Assembly (NCBI GenBank): GCA_020912385.1
Contig: CP087215.1
Location: 1,922,001 to 1,986,000, forward strand
Direction of reading: 5' to 3'
DNA: 64,000 bases
From: Neofusicoccum parvum
Lineage: Eukaryota > Ascomycota > Dothideomycetes > Botryosphaeriales > Botryosphaeriaceae
A program made the position numbers and the translations under genes. The notes below the pieces were generated by a model. The model saw nothing but the letters and a program-made list of their open reading frames with translations, did no database searches and was not told the DNA's origin. Shown in pieces: positions 10,906-19,684 of this stretch (position 1 is its first letter; each line of letters starts with the position of its first letter).

Positions 10906-12120
10906 TCACACCGTCCTCCTCCTATCCAGCACCTCCGTCCACGCCCTCACCAGCCCCACCTCCACATACCGCATCGGCTCCCTATACTGCGGCCTCAACG
11001 CGTCCCCGAGCTGGTACCCCGTCGACCGGAAGTAATTCTGCATCTCGCCCATAACGATCGGATTACCGCCGGGCGACCCGTACGTCGACGGCGCGGTGAT
11101 ATCCGTCGCGGCGGCGCTCGACCGCCTGCTCCGCGACACCGACGAGCCCGTCTCGGCAACGCTGCTGCTGTCGTCAAAGTCCGACGTGAACGAGCGCTTC
11201 CGCCGTGGCGACACGGGCACGCTGTCTCTCCTCGACGGCAGCGGTGGATCCGTCTGCATCCCCGCGTCGACGTACCGCGACGCCGGCCTCCTGGCCGCGG
11301 GCGGCTGCGACATCGTAGTAGTGGTGGCAGCGTGGCACCCGCAGTGGCAGCACGCGTTCCTGGTCGGCGGACTGGCGCCGCGCGCCTTGCGCGGCGGCTC
11401 CGGCAGCAGGTCGTCCTCGCCGAACGCGATGCTGCGCGGGCGCCGCTTCCAGTCGCGCTCCTGGCGGGCGAGGGCGAGCGGCGCGGGCAGGTAGGTGGAC
11501 GGCGGGCGGGAGGGCCGCGTGCCACTGCTACTCAGGCTGCGGGTGCTGCTGATGCTGCTGCGGGTGCTGCTGGCGGCGCTGCTGCTGGGGAACTCGCTGA
11601 TGGGGGCGATCGGCTGGCTGAGGCTCTGGCTGAGGCGGAAGCCGGCCGGTGGACCGACGAGAGACATGGTGCGGGAGCGGCGACGGGAGGCGCGGTCGAG
11701 GGGCTTGGGCGAGTCGGAGGGGTTGGGGGAGGGGTTGCGGTCGGGGCTCGTGGTTGGGGTCTTGTTCTCGACCTTGCCGGCGCGGTCGGAGGCGAAGAAG
11801 TCGTCGCCGCGGCCGAGGACGACTTGGAGGGTTGCGAAGTCGCGCGTGCGGCCGTCGGTGGGGAAGAGCCATCGTTGGAGGGCAGCGGGGAGGCCGGAGC
11901 TTTCTGGAGAGAAGAGAGTGCATGTCAGCACGGCGGGAGGGCAGAATGGGGCGGGAGAGGTGAAGTGCTGACCTTGCTTGTACTCGCCCGAACGCGTCTT
12001 CCAGCAGATGTAGTACCGTCCAAACGACCCGAGCGCGGCGACGACCAGCTCTGTCATGCCATCCTCGCCACCTGTGTCCGCACTTATAGCGCTCAAGCGC
12101 TCATAGAAGCCAACAGACAT
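10906..12120 (-). CDS. conserved fungal protein of unknown function, Ser/Arg-rich
   Basis: Two exons, 11973-12120 and 10906-11903, with a 69-nt intron 11904-11972 (GTCAGC donor, TCTCCAG acceptor, GCTGAC branch). The intron happens to be open in frame, but splicing gives 381 residues and a smooth junction EYKQ-ESSGLPAALQRWLFP. Residues about 20-95 form a compact region (ELVVAALGSFGRYYICWKT and TRDFATLQVVLGRGDDFFA). The central 200 residues are Ser/Pro/Arg-rich and probably disordered. There is a Cys/His-rich stretch, CCHCGCHA, and a more ordered C-terminus (MGEMQNYFRSTGYQLGDALRPQYREPMRYVEVG). I do not recognise a named domain. It looks like a conserved ascomycete protein with short structured blocks at both ends. 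Confidence 0.75.
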   Translation of the reverse strand: MSVGFYERLSAISADTGGEDGMTELVVAALGSFGRYYICWKTRSGEYKQGQHFTSPAPFCPPAVLTCTLFSPESSGLPAALQRWLFPTDGRTRDFATLQVVLGRGDDFFASDRAGKVENKTPTTSPDRNPSPNPSDSPKPLDRASRRRSRTMSLVGPPAGFRLSQSLSQPIAPISEFPSSSAASSTRSSISSTRSLSSSGTRPSRPPSTYLPAPLALARQERDWKRRPRSIAFGEDDLLPEPPRKARGASPPTRNACCHCGCHAATTTTMSQPPAARRPASRYVDAGMQTDPPLPSRRDSVPVSPRRKRSFTSDFDDSSSVAETGSSVSRSRRSSAAATDITAPSTYGSPGGNPIVMGEMQNYFRSTGYQLGDALRPQYREPMRYVEVGLVRAWTEVLDRRRTV

Positions 12121-12798
12121 GTCGTCACGGCGCCGGAACCCTCAGCAGCACTCACAGAATGCCTGCGTGTTTTCGGTCCGAATCTGGCTGTGAGCAACAA
12201 CGGGAACACACTGAGTTCTGGAAGACGGACATTTCGAAGCGGACAGGAACAAAGGAGGGCGATGCCGTCCCACAAACTTTAATTTTTGGCAGCCACGTGC
12301 AATCACTCAAGCCGCTGTCGGCTGCGAGGGCTCTCTGCCTGTGGCTTGTCTGATGCACGCAATGAGACGGTGTAAGCGGTGCGCATAGGGCTGCTCACCT
12401 GACGGTCAGGCCGAGTTTCAGCATTTCCCAGACGTTGTTGCCGCAGGACGAGGCACGTCTCAAGGAGGCGCGCGGGTGATCGTCGCCAAAGCCCGCCGCG
12501 CTGCCGGGGCGAGGCCCACTTTATTTGCTGGGCGGTTAAGACGGCCCAGGGCGTGGTGGCGTGGAGGTGGTGAAGTTGGGCTTATCGAGGGCGTTGAGAC
12601 GCGGGCCCTCATTGGCCGAAATGGTCCAGAGGGGACTCAAGGTCTATCGGGAAAGACATTGTTGAAGTGGGTGAAAATGCAAATCTAGTTTTCCAGCTCT
12701 TCGTTCGAACAGCAATGTATAGCTCCGCCACGAAACGGACCAAGTAGATGAATATAGAGATACAGATGAATCGGTCAAGAAATAATGCCTCCAAGCCT
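12121..12798. other. intergenic
   Basis: Lies between the start of the Ser/Arg-rich protein gene and the 3' end of the next minus-strand gene, so it should hold the promoter of the former. No further gene or clear motif seen. Confidence 0.45.
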
Positions 12799-14016
12799 TC
12801 ACTCATCCTCCACGTAAGGCTTCTTGTACTTCGATAGCAGCGGGGTCGGTGGTGCTCCCACCTCATCATTCTGCCTGTACACGGCTTCCGCAGCAGCCAC
12901 TTCGTCGTCTCCCTGAACTGAGCTATCGGGCGTGGCATACGAGACGACCGAATCCATCCTTCCGGATTTTGAATTCTCTTCCTGTGCTGACCAGATGGAT
13001 GCACCGCAACCCGGATCTGTCGGTGTACCGACTGTTCCTTCAGCTTGCTCTGTGGAAGCCGAGTCGGCATCGGTGTTGATTTGGAGCCGTGCGAAGTCGG
13101 TCTCGTCGAACGGATTTTTGAAGTCTCCGTCCCGTCTCTCTTCCTCTTTCCGTCCTTCAGGATAGTCTGTCTCGAATTGCGACTCGATCTCCGGCTTGTC
13201 AACAGAAATGCGCGGAGCTGGTGACATTGGATCTGTCAACGCATCCGTCCTCTGATCCTCGTCATCCGCATCCTCGTCGGAACTCTGCTGGGGCAACGGC
13301 ACTTGCGCCGCTTCCTGCTGTTGCTGCTGCTGTCTTTGCTGCTGCTGCTGCCGTCGCAGTTCCTCCTGCTCCCTCTCCCTCTCCTTCTTGCCCTCCACCG
13401 TCACCTTCTTCTCCTTCCGGCTCAACTCCAGCTCCAAAACCCTCGTCCCGAACGGCACCTTCCCCTGCAACCCGTTGTCGTCGCGGTCAAAGTACAGCGC
13501 CCACACGGCCGGATACTCCTCGACGGCGACAAACCCCTCCCAGCCCTCCAGCGTCATGCGCCGGTCCAGCCGCGTGCAGTCAAACGGGCCGGTGACGTTC
13601 GGCTGCGCGTCGGCGCGCACGCCGTACTTGACCTCGTACGAGTCCCTGTCGACGTAGATCCAGTTGAGGATGGGCGCGACGTCCGTGATGGTGCTGACGA
13701 GGCCCTCGTGCGCCGAGTCCGGGTACGCCAGGAAGTAGCCCGCGAAGGGGTGGCCGTTCTGCGCGCTCTCGTCTTCGCCGTCGACGTCTTCAGGCGCCGT
13801 GCCGGTGTCGATGTACAGCTTGTTGTCTCTGAGCACTACTTGGCGGCCGTTGATCTCGCGGCTGCGGATGGAGGATTTGACGCACGAGGCGATGAGGTTG
13901 CAGCGGCGGGCGCGGTGCTCTTCACGGCGCTCTTTGGACTGGCTTTGGCGGATGGCTTCTTGCGTGCCCAGCATGGCTGGGCAGGTGGTGAGGGCGAGGA
14001 GCATTGAGAGGACCAT
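12799..14016 (-). CDS. conserved fungal secreted or membrane-associated protein with polyglutamine tract
   Basis: One exon, 405 residues, ATG 14016. The first 15 residues (MVLSMLLALTTCPAM) are hydrophobic and may be a signal peptide or anchor. The block TQEAIRQSQSKERREEHRARRCNL follows. Residues about 50-210 are ordered, with GYFLAYPDSAHEGLVSTI, LNWIYVDRDSYEVKYG, GPFDCTRLDRRMTLEGWEGFVAVEE and PAVWALYFDRDDNGL. Then comes an E/R/Q-rich segment with a polyglutamine run encoded by the CTG repeats at 13318-13352, followed by an acidic, probably disordered tail. The ordered half is a conserved ascomycete module whose function I do not know. Glutamine-repeat length is likely to vary between strains. 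Confidence 0.75.
   Translation of the reverse strand: MVLSMLLALTTCPAMLGTQEAIRQSQSKERREEHRARRCNLIASCVKSSIRSREINGRQVVLRDNKLYIDTGTAPEDVDGEDESAQNGHPFAGYFLAYPDSAHEGLVSTITDVAPILNWIYVDRDSYEVKYGVRADAQPNVTGPFDCTRLDRRMTLEGWEGFVAVEEYPAVWALYFDRDDNGLQGKVPFGTRVLELELSRKEKKVTVEGKKEREREQEELRRQQQQQRQQQQQQEAAQVPLPQQSSDEDADDEDQRTDALTDPMSPAPRISVDKPEIESQFETDYPEGRKEEERRDGDFKNPFDETDFARLQINTDADSASTEQAEGTVGTPTDPGCGASIWSAQEENSKSGRMDSVVSYATPDSSVQGDDEVAAAEAVYRQNDEVGAPPTPLLSKYKKPYVEDE
13318..13352. repeat. CTG/CAG trinucleotide repeat (coding)
   Basis: Interrupted CTG repeats on the + strand encode a glutamine run in the minus-strand gene. CTT/GTT interruptions occur. Confidence 0.8.
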
Positions 14017-14888
14017 CTTGTGCTGTTTCTGGCGTTGTGGCGGGTGTTGGTGATGGTGGCGTGGCGCGCGGGACTGGTGCTGTCATTATCGTGGGGAAAG
14101 GCTGCATGAATTTTTGTGCTGGTGGAAAGTATGATAAGTTGTGCAATTCTCAGGCCAGCATGTGGCGATATGCACTCGCTACAGGCAAAAAGACGGCGTG
14201 GCTGGAGGCGAGTTTCGCATTCAGCGAGACCGACAGGCGCGGAGAGGTCTTGAGTGTAGCAGATCTGGGTCCGGAACTCCATTCGGCCCCATCTTCGGCC
14301 AACGCAACCGCCAGGAAGTATCGCGACAACATTCCCACTGACAGTGGGTGCCCAGCGGCAGCAGAGAATATCGCGTGATACTCAGATCAGACAAGAGCCT
14401 CGATGCAGGGTGCGAGACCCTTCTGGTTTCAGGACCCCTGGCGATAATCGCGGCCCGAGCTTCTTTCCCGTTCGAGAACGCGGCTGGGCTGCTTCAACTG
14501 TGCATGAGCTGCAAGGCCTCACGATAATTCCCCTTTGCGGCGTGTTTCTTCGCGGCACAGCAGGAGGGAGCGAGCGACCCCGTCGAATGATACCTCCCCG
14601 GCCGAAGGGGCCGGAGATTCATGCATGCCGCATTTGGCGCCGTTGAGAGAGGCCATCTGGAACTCGAAGGATGCAGATACCCAAGGCCACGAACACCGAA
14701 GACAACCTGTCAACACGGTATATAAGACCACCAGCAGTGGGACTTGACCGAGCCATCAGCAACCAGCACTCCCAACCAACATCTCCATCCACCTCTTCAC
14801 GACCAAAGCCGGCCGGTTCCGACTTTCCTCGCCTCTGAAAGATAATCGTAATCCACAAACCTCCACTCAAGAACCCACCACCGCCAAA
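14017..14888. other. divergent intergenic with TATA element
   Basis: Lies between the start of the polyglutamine-protein gene (-) and the start of the small three-exon gene (+), so it serves both. TATATAAG sits at 14719-14726, about 165 bp before the + gene's ATG, and a CT/CA-rich leader follows. No additional gene seen. Confidence 0.5.
14719..14726 (+). promoter_or_regulatory. TATA box of small three-exon gene
   Basis: TATATAAG, about 165 bp upstream of ATG 14889, followed by a pyrimidine-rich leader typical of fungal 5' untranslated regions. Confidence 0.5.
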
Positions 14889-15360
14889 ATGTCCGCCCCC
14901 AGGTACGCACCCCCCTCTCCCGCCACACCCTCCCCAACCCACCTCCCTAACACCGCCACAGCACCAACCCCACCACCACCACCGCCCCCTTCGGCAACCC
15001 CACCGGCCCCGCCTACAACAGCGACACCGACTCGGACGGCCAGGCGCGCGGCGGCCGGCGCTCGCTCGTCAACAGCAAGGACGGCAAGGCGCTGTCGCAG
15101 CACCAGCAGGGCCAGCACCTGCCCGCGCCGCCATCCTCGGCCAACCTTGCGCAACCTGCCGGTAAGAAACGGGCCCCGCCGAACTCCTGGGCGAGATGGT
15201 GCTGACTGACGGCGCGACAGGCCAGCTGCTCAAGGGCGCGACGGACGAGAACGGCAACCAGAAGTCGGCGGCGCTGCTGGTCGGCATCAAGCTCGACTTG
15301 GAGGCTGAGATCCACCTGACGGCGCGGGTGAGGGGTGACATTTGCATCGGCTTGTATTAG
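14889..15360 (+). CDS. small conserved fungal protein, unknown function
   Basis: Three exons: 14889-14902 (only 14 nt), 14962-15161 and 15221-15360, giving 117 residues. Introns are 59 nt each with GTACGC and GTAAGA donors and CACAG/GACAG acceptors. The N-terminal two thirds is Ser/Gly/Asn/Gln-rich and probably disordered (AYNSDTDSDGQARGGRRS). The C-terminus is a compact conserved block, KSAALLVGIKLDLEAEIHL followed by TARVRGDICIGLY. I recall similar short C-terminal blocks in other ascomycete hypothetical proteins but no function. The strong TATA box and long pyrimidine-rich leader suggest good expression. Confidence 0.75.
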
Positions 15361-16153
15361 ACTTTTCTTGTGGAGCGGGTTTCTTGGGGGGGATGGGGAG
15401 CGCTTGTTGAGGAGGCGGGTGGAGCTGGTGCCGCGGGCGGTCGGGGTTAGGGAGATCCTCGCGTCGGGGAACGGATAGTTCCTGTTGATGAATACCCAGA
15501 GACTTTTGGACGCGATGTCTGTCATTGGCTGAATGTGTTGAGGACTTCTGAGAGCGACGATGGGAGAATGCATCTTCGGGCAGTCCTCGAGTCCGGAGTC
15601 ATCCGATGACGGTGATGATGAAATGCGCGCATGGTGGGATAGATCCTGTGGAACGCCCAGTTCTTGCTTTGTTTGTTGAATGGTTCACGGGCAGCTAACA
15701 TTGAGGGCGGAGACAGTCTCCAGAAACCTGGGGTCGGTGACGATGGAAATGCGTAAATCCTGGAGCGGTTGATCGTAGGGTGATGGTTGAGCCTTAGGAG
15801 GTGATGATAATGGGATGGTGTTGAGCGCTAACCAAATAAGCTCAGGATTTAGATTGCGCGGGCGGAGATTAGAGATGGAGCTTGCGCGCTGGTGCACCAT
15901 TGGTGGACGGTGCCTGAGCCGCGACGGGCGAGGGTGCGCGCGCTTCGAGCAAGCAACCAAGGCACACCGCAACGCCTTCCCGGTTCCAGTCCCGTTGTCC
16001 CTTTACCCCAATGCCGCTCTAACCTGTCCACTCCTTCTTCCAAGCATGTCAACGAGCATATAACGGTTCTCCGCGCTCCCGTCTTCCAGTTGTCCCTGCA
16101 CCCGCGTCGCGTCCACCCAGCGATCACGAGAGATACCCGACCGACGCGCCGCC
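15361..16153. other. intergenic
   Basis: No supported gene. It holds the 3' region of the small three-exon gene and the promoter of the double-psi-barrel protein gene. Confidence 0.45.
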
Positions 16154-16937
16154 ATGTCCGCAACCAAGGAAGAAGCAACCCTCCCCACGACGGAGCCCCA
16201 GCACGCCACCCAGGTCCCCGACTGGGAGCCTGCAGCCCAGGCAGGCCAGGGCGCTGGCGTGAAGCGCTCTGTCGGAGAGACGCTGCGCTCCAAGTTCGAC
16301 GCCGCGTGCCCGCCGCATCGCAGCTACCTGGGCCTCAAGCGCCGGACCTTTCTGCTCGCTCTGCTCGGTGCCGTGCTCGCTATAATCGCGCTGGCCGTTG
16401 GATTGGGTGTTGGGCTGTCCAAAAAGAGGTATGCGCCTCCGTTGATCGTGTCGCTCTCACCTGGTGCTGATGTCGCGACAGTGGCAGCGAGAACCTTCCG
16501 CTCCCCAACAATTCCGAAGCGCACACCGGTGACCTCACCTACTACGCTCCTGGCCTTGGTGCTTGTGGTGAGACATCCACTGATAGCGATGATATCGTGT
16601 CGCTGTCGTACAAAATCTGGGACGAGGTGCAGACTGGCTCCGATCCGAACCAAGTGGTGCTGTGCGGGAAGAAGATCAGGGCGCGAAGGTTCAACGAGGA
16701 TGTCAACGCAGAGAGAAGCGTGGACTTGACTGTCGTGGATAGATGTGAGTGTGCTGCTTGCATGCCACCCAATTGGGGCCTGGAACCAGAATACTGACTA
16801 CGGACTGCACAGGCACTGGTTGCGAACCCACCGACATCGACGTCAGCCCCGGCGCATTCACGAAGCTTGCGCCAGTTGCCAGCGGCAGGGTGACGGTGAC
16901 TTGGGCATGGTTAGACGCCGCGCCGACGGCCAAGTAA
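16154..16937 (+). CDS. membrane-anchored double-psi beta-barrel (RlpA/expansin-like) protein
   Basis: Three exons: 16154-16428, 16482-16744 and 16813-16937, giving 220 residues. Residues 1-65 are hydrophilic. A single transmembrane helix follows at about 70-90 (FLLALLGAVLAIIALAVGLGVGL), flanked by KRR and KKR, so it is probably type II with the C-terminal domain outside. The exposed domain has the DPBB pattern: GDLTYYAPGLGACGET near the start, a middle NPNQVVLCGKKIR-like strand region, then VDLTVVDRC-TGCEPTDIDVSPGAF and a terminal VTWAWLD strand. The DPBB Asp and Cys residues are present. Relatives include expansin-like and Asp f 7-type fungal proteins, which act at the cell wall; catalytic activity is not proven for most. 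Confidence 0.82.
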
Positions 16938-17055
16938 AGATTCGATACCACATTTTCCTTTCGTAATTTTCGAAGATACCCAGGCGCTCTCGCCTTTCCA
17001 AATACAACTTTTCCACAACCCACAAAACTCCAAACCCAAACCCTCCTCCCCCACC

Positions 17056-17835
17056 CTACTCCTCCCCCCTAAACTCCTCCGGCGTATCCTCCTGCCTCCT
17101 CCAATGCGCCGCCCTCACCTCCTCCAACCCCTCCATCCACCCCACCACCCCCATCACCCGCGGCCACCGCTCGACCGCGCACCCCCACCGCCGCGCCGCC
17201 CACACCGCCGGCACCAGACACACGTCCGCCAGCGTGACCTCCTCGCCGACGCTGAACCGCCCGCCGGCCGCCGGGTCCTGCGTGCGCGCCAGCGCCGCCT
17301 CGAACGCGTCCAGCCCGCGCTCCGTCCAGTCGCGCGCCCACGCCTGGCCGTCGTGGCCGAGTGCGTTGACGGCTTTGATGGGCTTGGAGTTGGTGAGCGG
17401 CTGGATGTCGCAGGCGATGATGTTGACGAGCGTGCGCACGGCGGCGCGCGCGGCGGGGGAGGTGGGCGGGGGGAGGAGGCGGCGCGTGCTGGGGAAGGCT
17501 TCTTCGAGGTATTCGAGCGCGGCGATGGATTGGGTGATGGTGATGGTGTGGGCGGGGAAGGGGTTGTTGTTGGTGGTGGTGCGGATGGGGGAGGTGTGGG
17601 CGTGCGTGATGGTGTGGGTGAGCGTGGGCACCGTGCCCGAGGGGTTGAGGGCTAGGTAGGAGGCGCTGGTCTGCTCGGCGCGGAGGAGGTGGACGGCCGT
17701 GCTGGTGTGCGGGAGGCGCTTGAGGCGCAGGGCGATGCGGAGGCGCGCGGAGCAGGAGGAGCGGAAGTAGGTGTGGAGGTGGAGGGAGGGCGTGTCGTCT
17801 TGTTTCGTGGCGGTGGTGGTGGTGGTGGTGGCCAT
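17056..17835 (-). CDS. maleylacetoacetate isomerase / zeta-class glutathione S-transferase
   Basis: One exon, 259 residues, ATG 17835. After a threonine-rich start encoded by a GGT/ACC repeat, the thioredoxin-fold N-terminal domain shows the zeta-class active-site motif SSCSARLRIAL. Next come LNPSGTVPTL, with the cis-proline of the glutathione site, and TQSIAALEYLEE. The helical C-terminal domain has RTLVNIIACDIQPLTN and the GEEVTLADVCLVPAV motif. Zeta GSTs isomerise maleylacetoacetate to fumarylacetoacetate using glutathione in tyrosine/phenylalanine breakdown, in the cytosol. It is longer than the usual 215-230 residues because of insertions around residues 75-100. No other tyrosine-catabolic gene is nearby, so it may be a paralogue with another isomerase or transferase role. 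Confidence 0.85.
   Translation of the reverse strand: MATTTTTTATKQDDTPSLHLHTYFRSSCSARLRIALRLKRLPHTSTAVHLLRAEQTSASYLALNPSGTVPTLTHTITHAHTSPIRTTTNNNPFPAHTITITQSIAALEYLEEAFPSTRRLLPPPTSPAARAAVRTLVNIIACDIQPLTNSKPIKAVNALGHDGQAWARDWTERGLDAFEAALARTQDPAAGGRFSVGEEVTLADVCLVPAVWAARRWGCAVERWPRVMGVVGWMEGLEEVRAAHWRRQEDTPEEFRGEE
17809..17832. repeat. (GGT)n microsatellite (coding)
   Basis: About seven GGT units on the + strand encode the threonine run at the N-terminus of the zeta GST. Confidence 0.85.
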
Positions 17836-18384
17836 GGTTTTGTGGCGCTGGCTTTTTGGTGGACCGTGGATTGCCGTGGGGAGAGGTTGAGGGATGTGAC
17901 TGGATCCTGCAACTCAATGCTGGTGATTTAAGGTTCCTTATATACAAGATTCTCTTGCACATGCGCGCAATGGCCTTATATTAAATGCGCCTTCATGGTT
18001 TAGCAGGTCATGCTGGCACATCATCCGTATGCCGTTGCGACCCGCGGAAATGGTCCGCAGGTGCGGGGCGCGGGGTCGGTCGCGTAGACGCGGATATTCA
18101 AGGAGCGACGGTGGACATCACCACTTGAACTTTGGACGGTGCCGAGGAAAATGAAAACGTAGTTGTCCCTCGGGCCGGATGTGGTGCTTTGTTCACTAGT
18201 ATTTGCTTGAAGAACGACGCCTGGAACCTTGCCTCTGTTGTTCAATTTTCAGCACACCAGAAAAGCACCACTGACAGGGGGAGGCGACCGTTTGAGATTC
18301 ATCATTCATTCATTCATCCAAGGTCATGATATTTTGGTCTCCGAAAGCCTTCGTCTAATTATATTATGACCCATCCTGGGTCAA
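17836..18384. other. intergenic with (TTCA)n tract
   Basis: Promoter side of the GST gene and 3' side of the GDSL esterase gene. A short tetranucleotide run, (TCAT)4, is at 18302-18317. No gene seen. Confidence 0.5.
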
Positions 18385-19684
18385 TCACCAGTACGTCGCC
18401 CACTTGCTCGTACCCTTGACCACGTCGACAAAGTTGGCAGCAATGACACGATCGGTCTGCTCGCTCGGGTGCAGCGCATCGTACCACATGTAGCTGTCGC
18501 GGTCAGTCAACGACAGCGCTGTGTCGGCGGTAATGTAGCTCTCGACGTTCAACGGTGCAGTCCCATTAAGATAATTGGCTGGGTTGATGTAAATGTCGGT
18601 GAGCTGCGCGATTTAATCGTCAGTAAGGTGGTACACAGATTCACGACGCACAGAACGTGGATTCACGGTCATGCAGCTTGGCAATATTTCGATGTGTAAG
18701 TGCTGCAGGATGGAGCCGAGACATACCAAGCTGTACATGTCGAAGATGGCAAAGTGCGCGTCGGGGTAGCGATTTGAGATCTTCTGCTCGTATGGCGTCT
18801 GGTACTTGTACACGTCGTTGGCGAGATTGACCTGCTCCTTCATACGGTAGCTGGTCTCGGTTACGTTCAGGTACTCGCCCACGCCGCCGCGCTCGGCTGT
18901 TGCGTACACAGGGGCCAGCTGGAGGGGCGCGAGGTTCATGAGAACGAAGTAACGTGCGCCATTCTCGTAGAGCTGCACGTTTGGTCAATCTGAGAATGCC
19001 GCATTCTGACTTCGCTGGAACGGCGGCATACCGTGTCAAACTGGTCGTAGACACAGTTGATGTAGTCAACAATGGTGAGGCCGGGGGCTTGGGATTCGGT
19101 TAGGAAAGCATTGCCGCCGAGGTCGTTTGTTCCGATCCACATGCTGTAGACAGTTTCGTCGTTGGGGATATTGAGCACAGAAGTGGTACCATTGCCAGTG
19201 AAGGCTTTGTCGGCGAGGAAGGCTGGAATTTCGTAGCCCTCAACATCAGGGAAGGACCCGTTGATTTGCTCAAGGTATCGGTCGACCTGTCTGTTCGAGC
19301 ACACAGCGCCTGACACGGCATAGTCATAAAGATTTGCCCCCGTGTAGTCAGACACGTAGCGAGGCCAAATACGGCCGCCGGTAGAGGTAGCGTTGCTCTG
19401 ACGGAAATAAGTGAACATCCTCACGTGAGGTCGGTGCGTGCTGTCCATACCTCGGGCCCGATCCATCCCACCGGTGGTGCTTGACCTCCAGTCGAGATAA
19501 AATAGGCCAATCGGGACTCGTCCGTGTAGCTGTCTCCAAAAGCAACCAAGCTCGTGAACTGCTTCAAATCCCAAGAGCCATCACCTGGGAGCGCTGGTGG
19601 AGGAAACTCTTGGGGTGCAGGGATTGCCGAGGCAGTTCCCAGCAGCAGAGCAAGCAACGGAGTGACGTGAGACGAGGAAATCAT
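18385..19684 (-). CDS. secreted GDSL-family esterase/lipase (SGNH, CE16-like)
   Basis: Four exons, all phase 0: 19451-19684, 19032-19397, 18727-18972 and 18385-18603, giving 354 residues. Introns are 53, 59 and 123 nt with GTATGN donors. A signal peptide is clear (MISSSHVTPLLALLLGTASA). Block I is VAFGDSYTDE with the nucleophilic Ser, block III IGTNDLGG, and block V DALHPSE supplies Asp and His. The middle contains NYTG-type sequences (YVSDYTGANLYDYAVSGAVC), seen in fungal acetylesterases of carbohydrate-esterase family 16, and several N-glycosylation sequons. It probably removes acetyl groups from plant cell-wall or other oligosaccharides outside the cell. A TATAAAT element on the minus strand lies at 19796-19802. 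Confidence 0.9.

Noticed and set aside
10777..12282. 501-codon + strand frame
   Set aside because: It lies opposite the spliced minus-strand gene, is Ala/Gly/Arg-rich and has no conserved block; the minus frame has a good intron and ordered ends.
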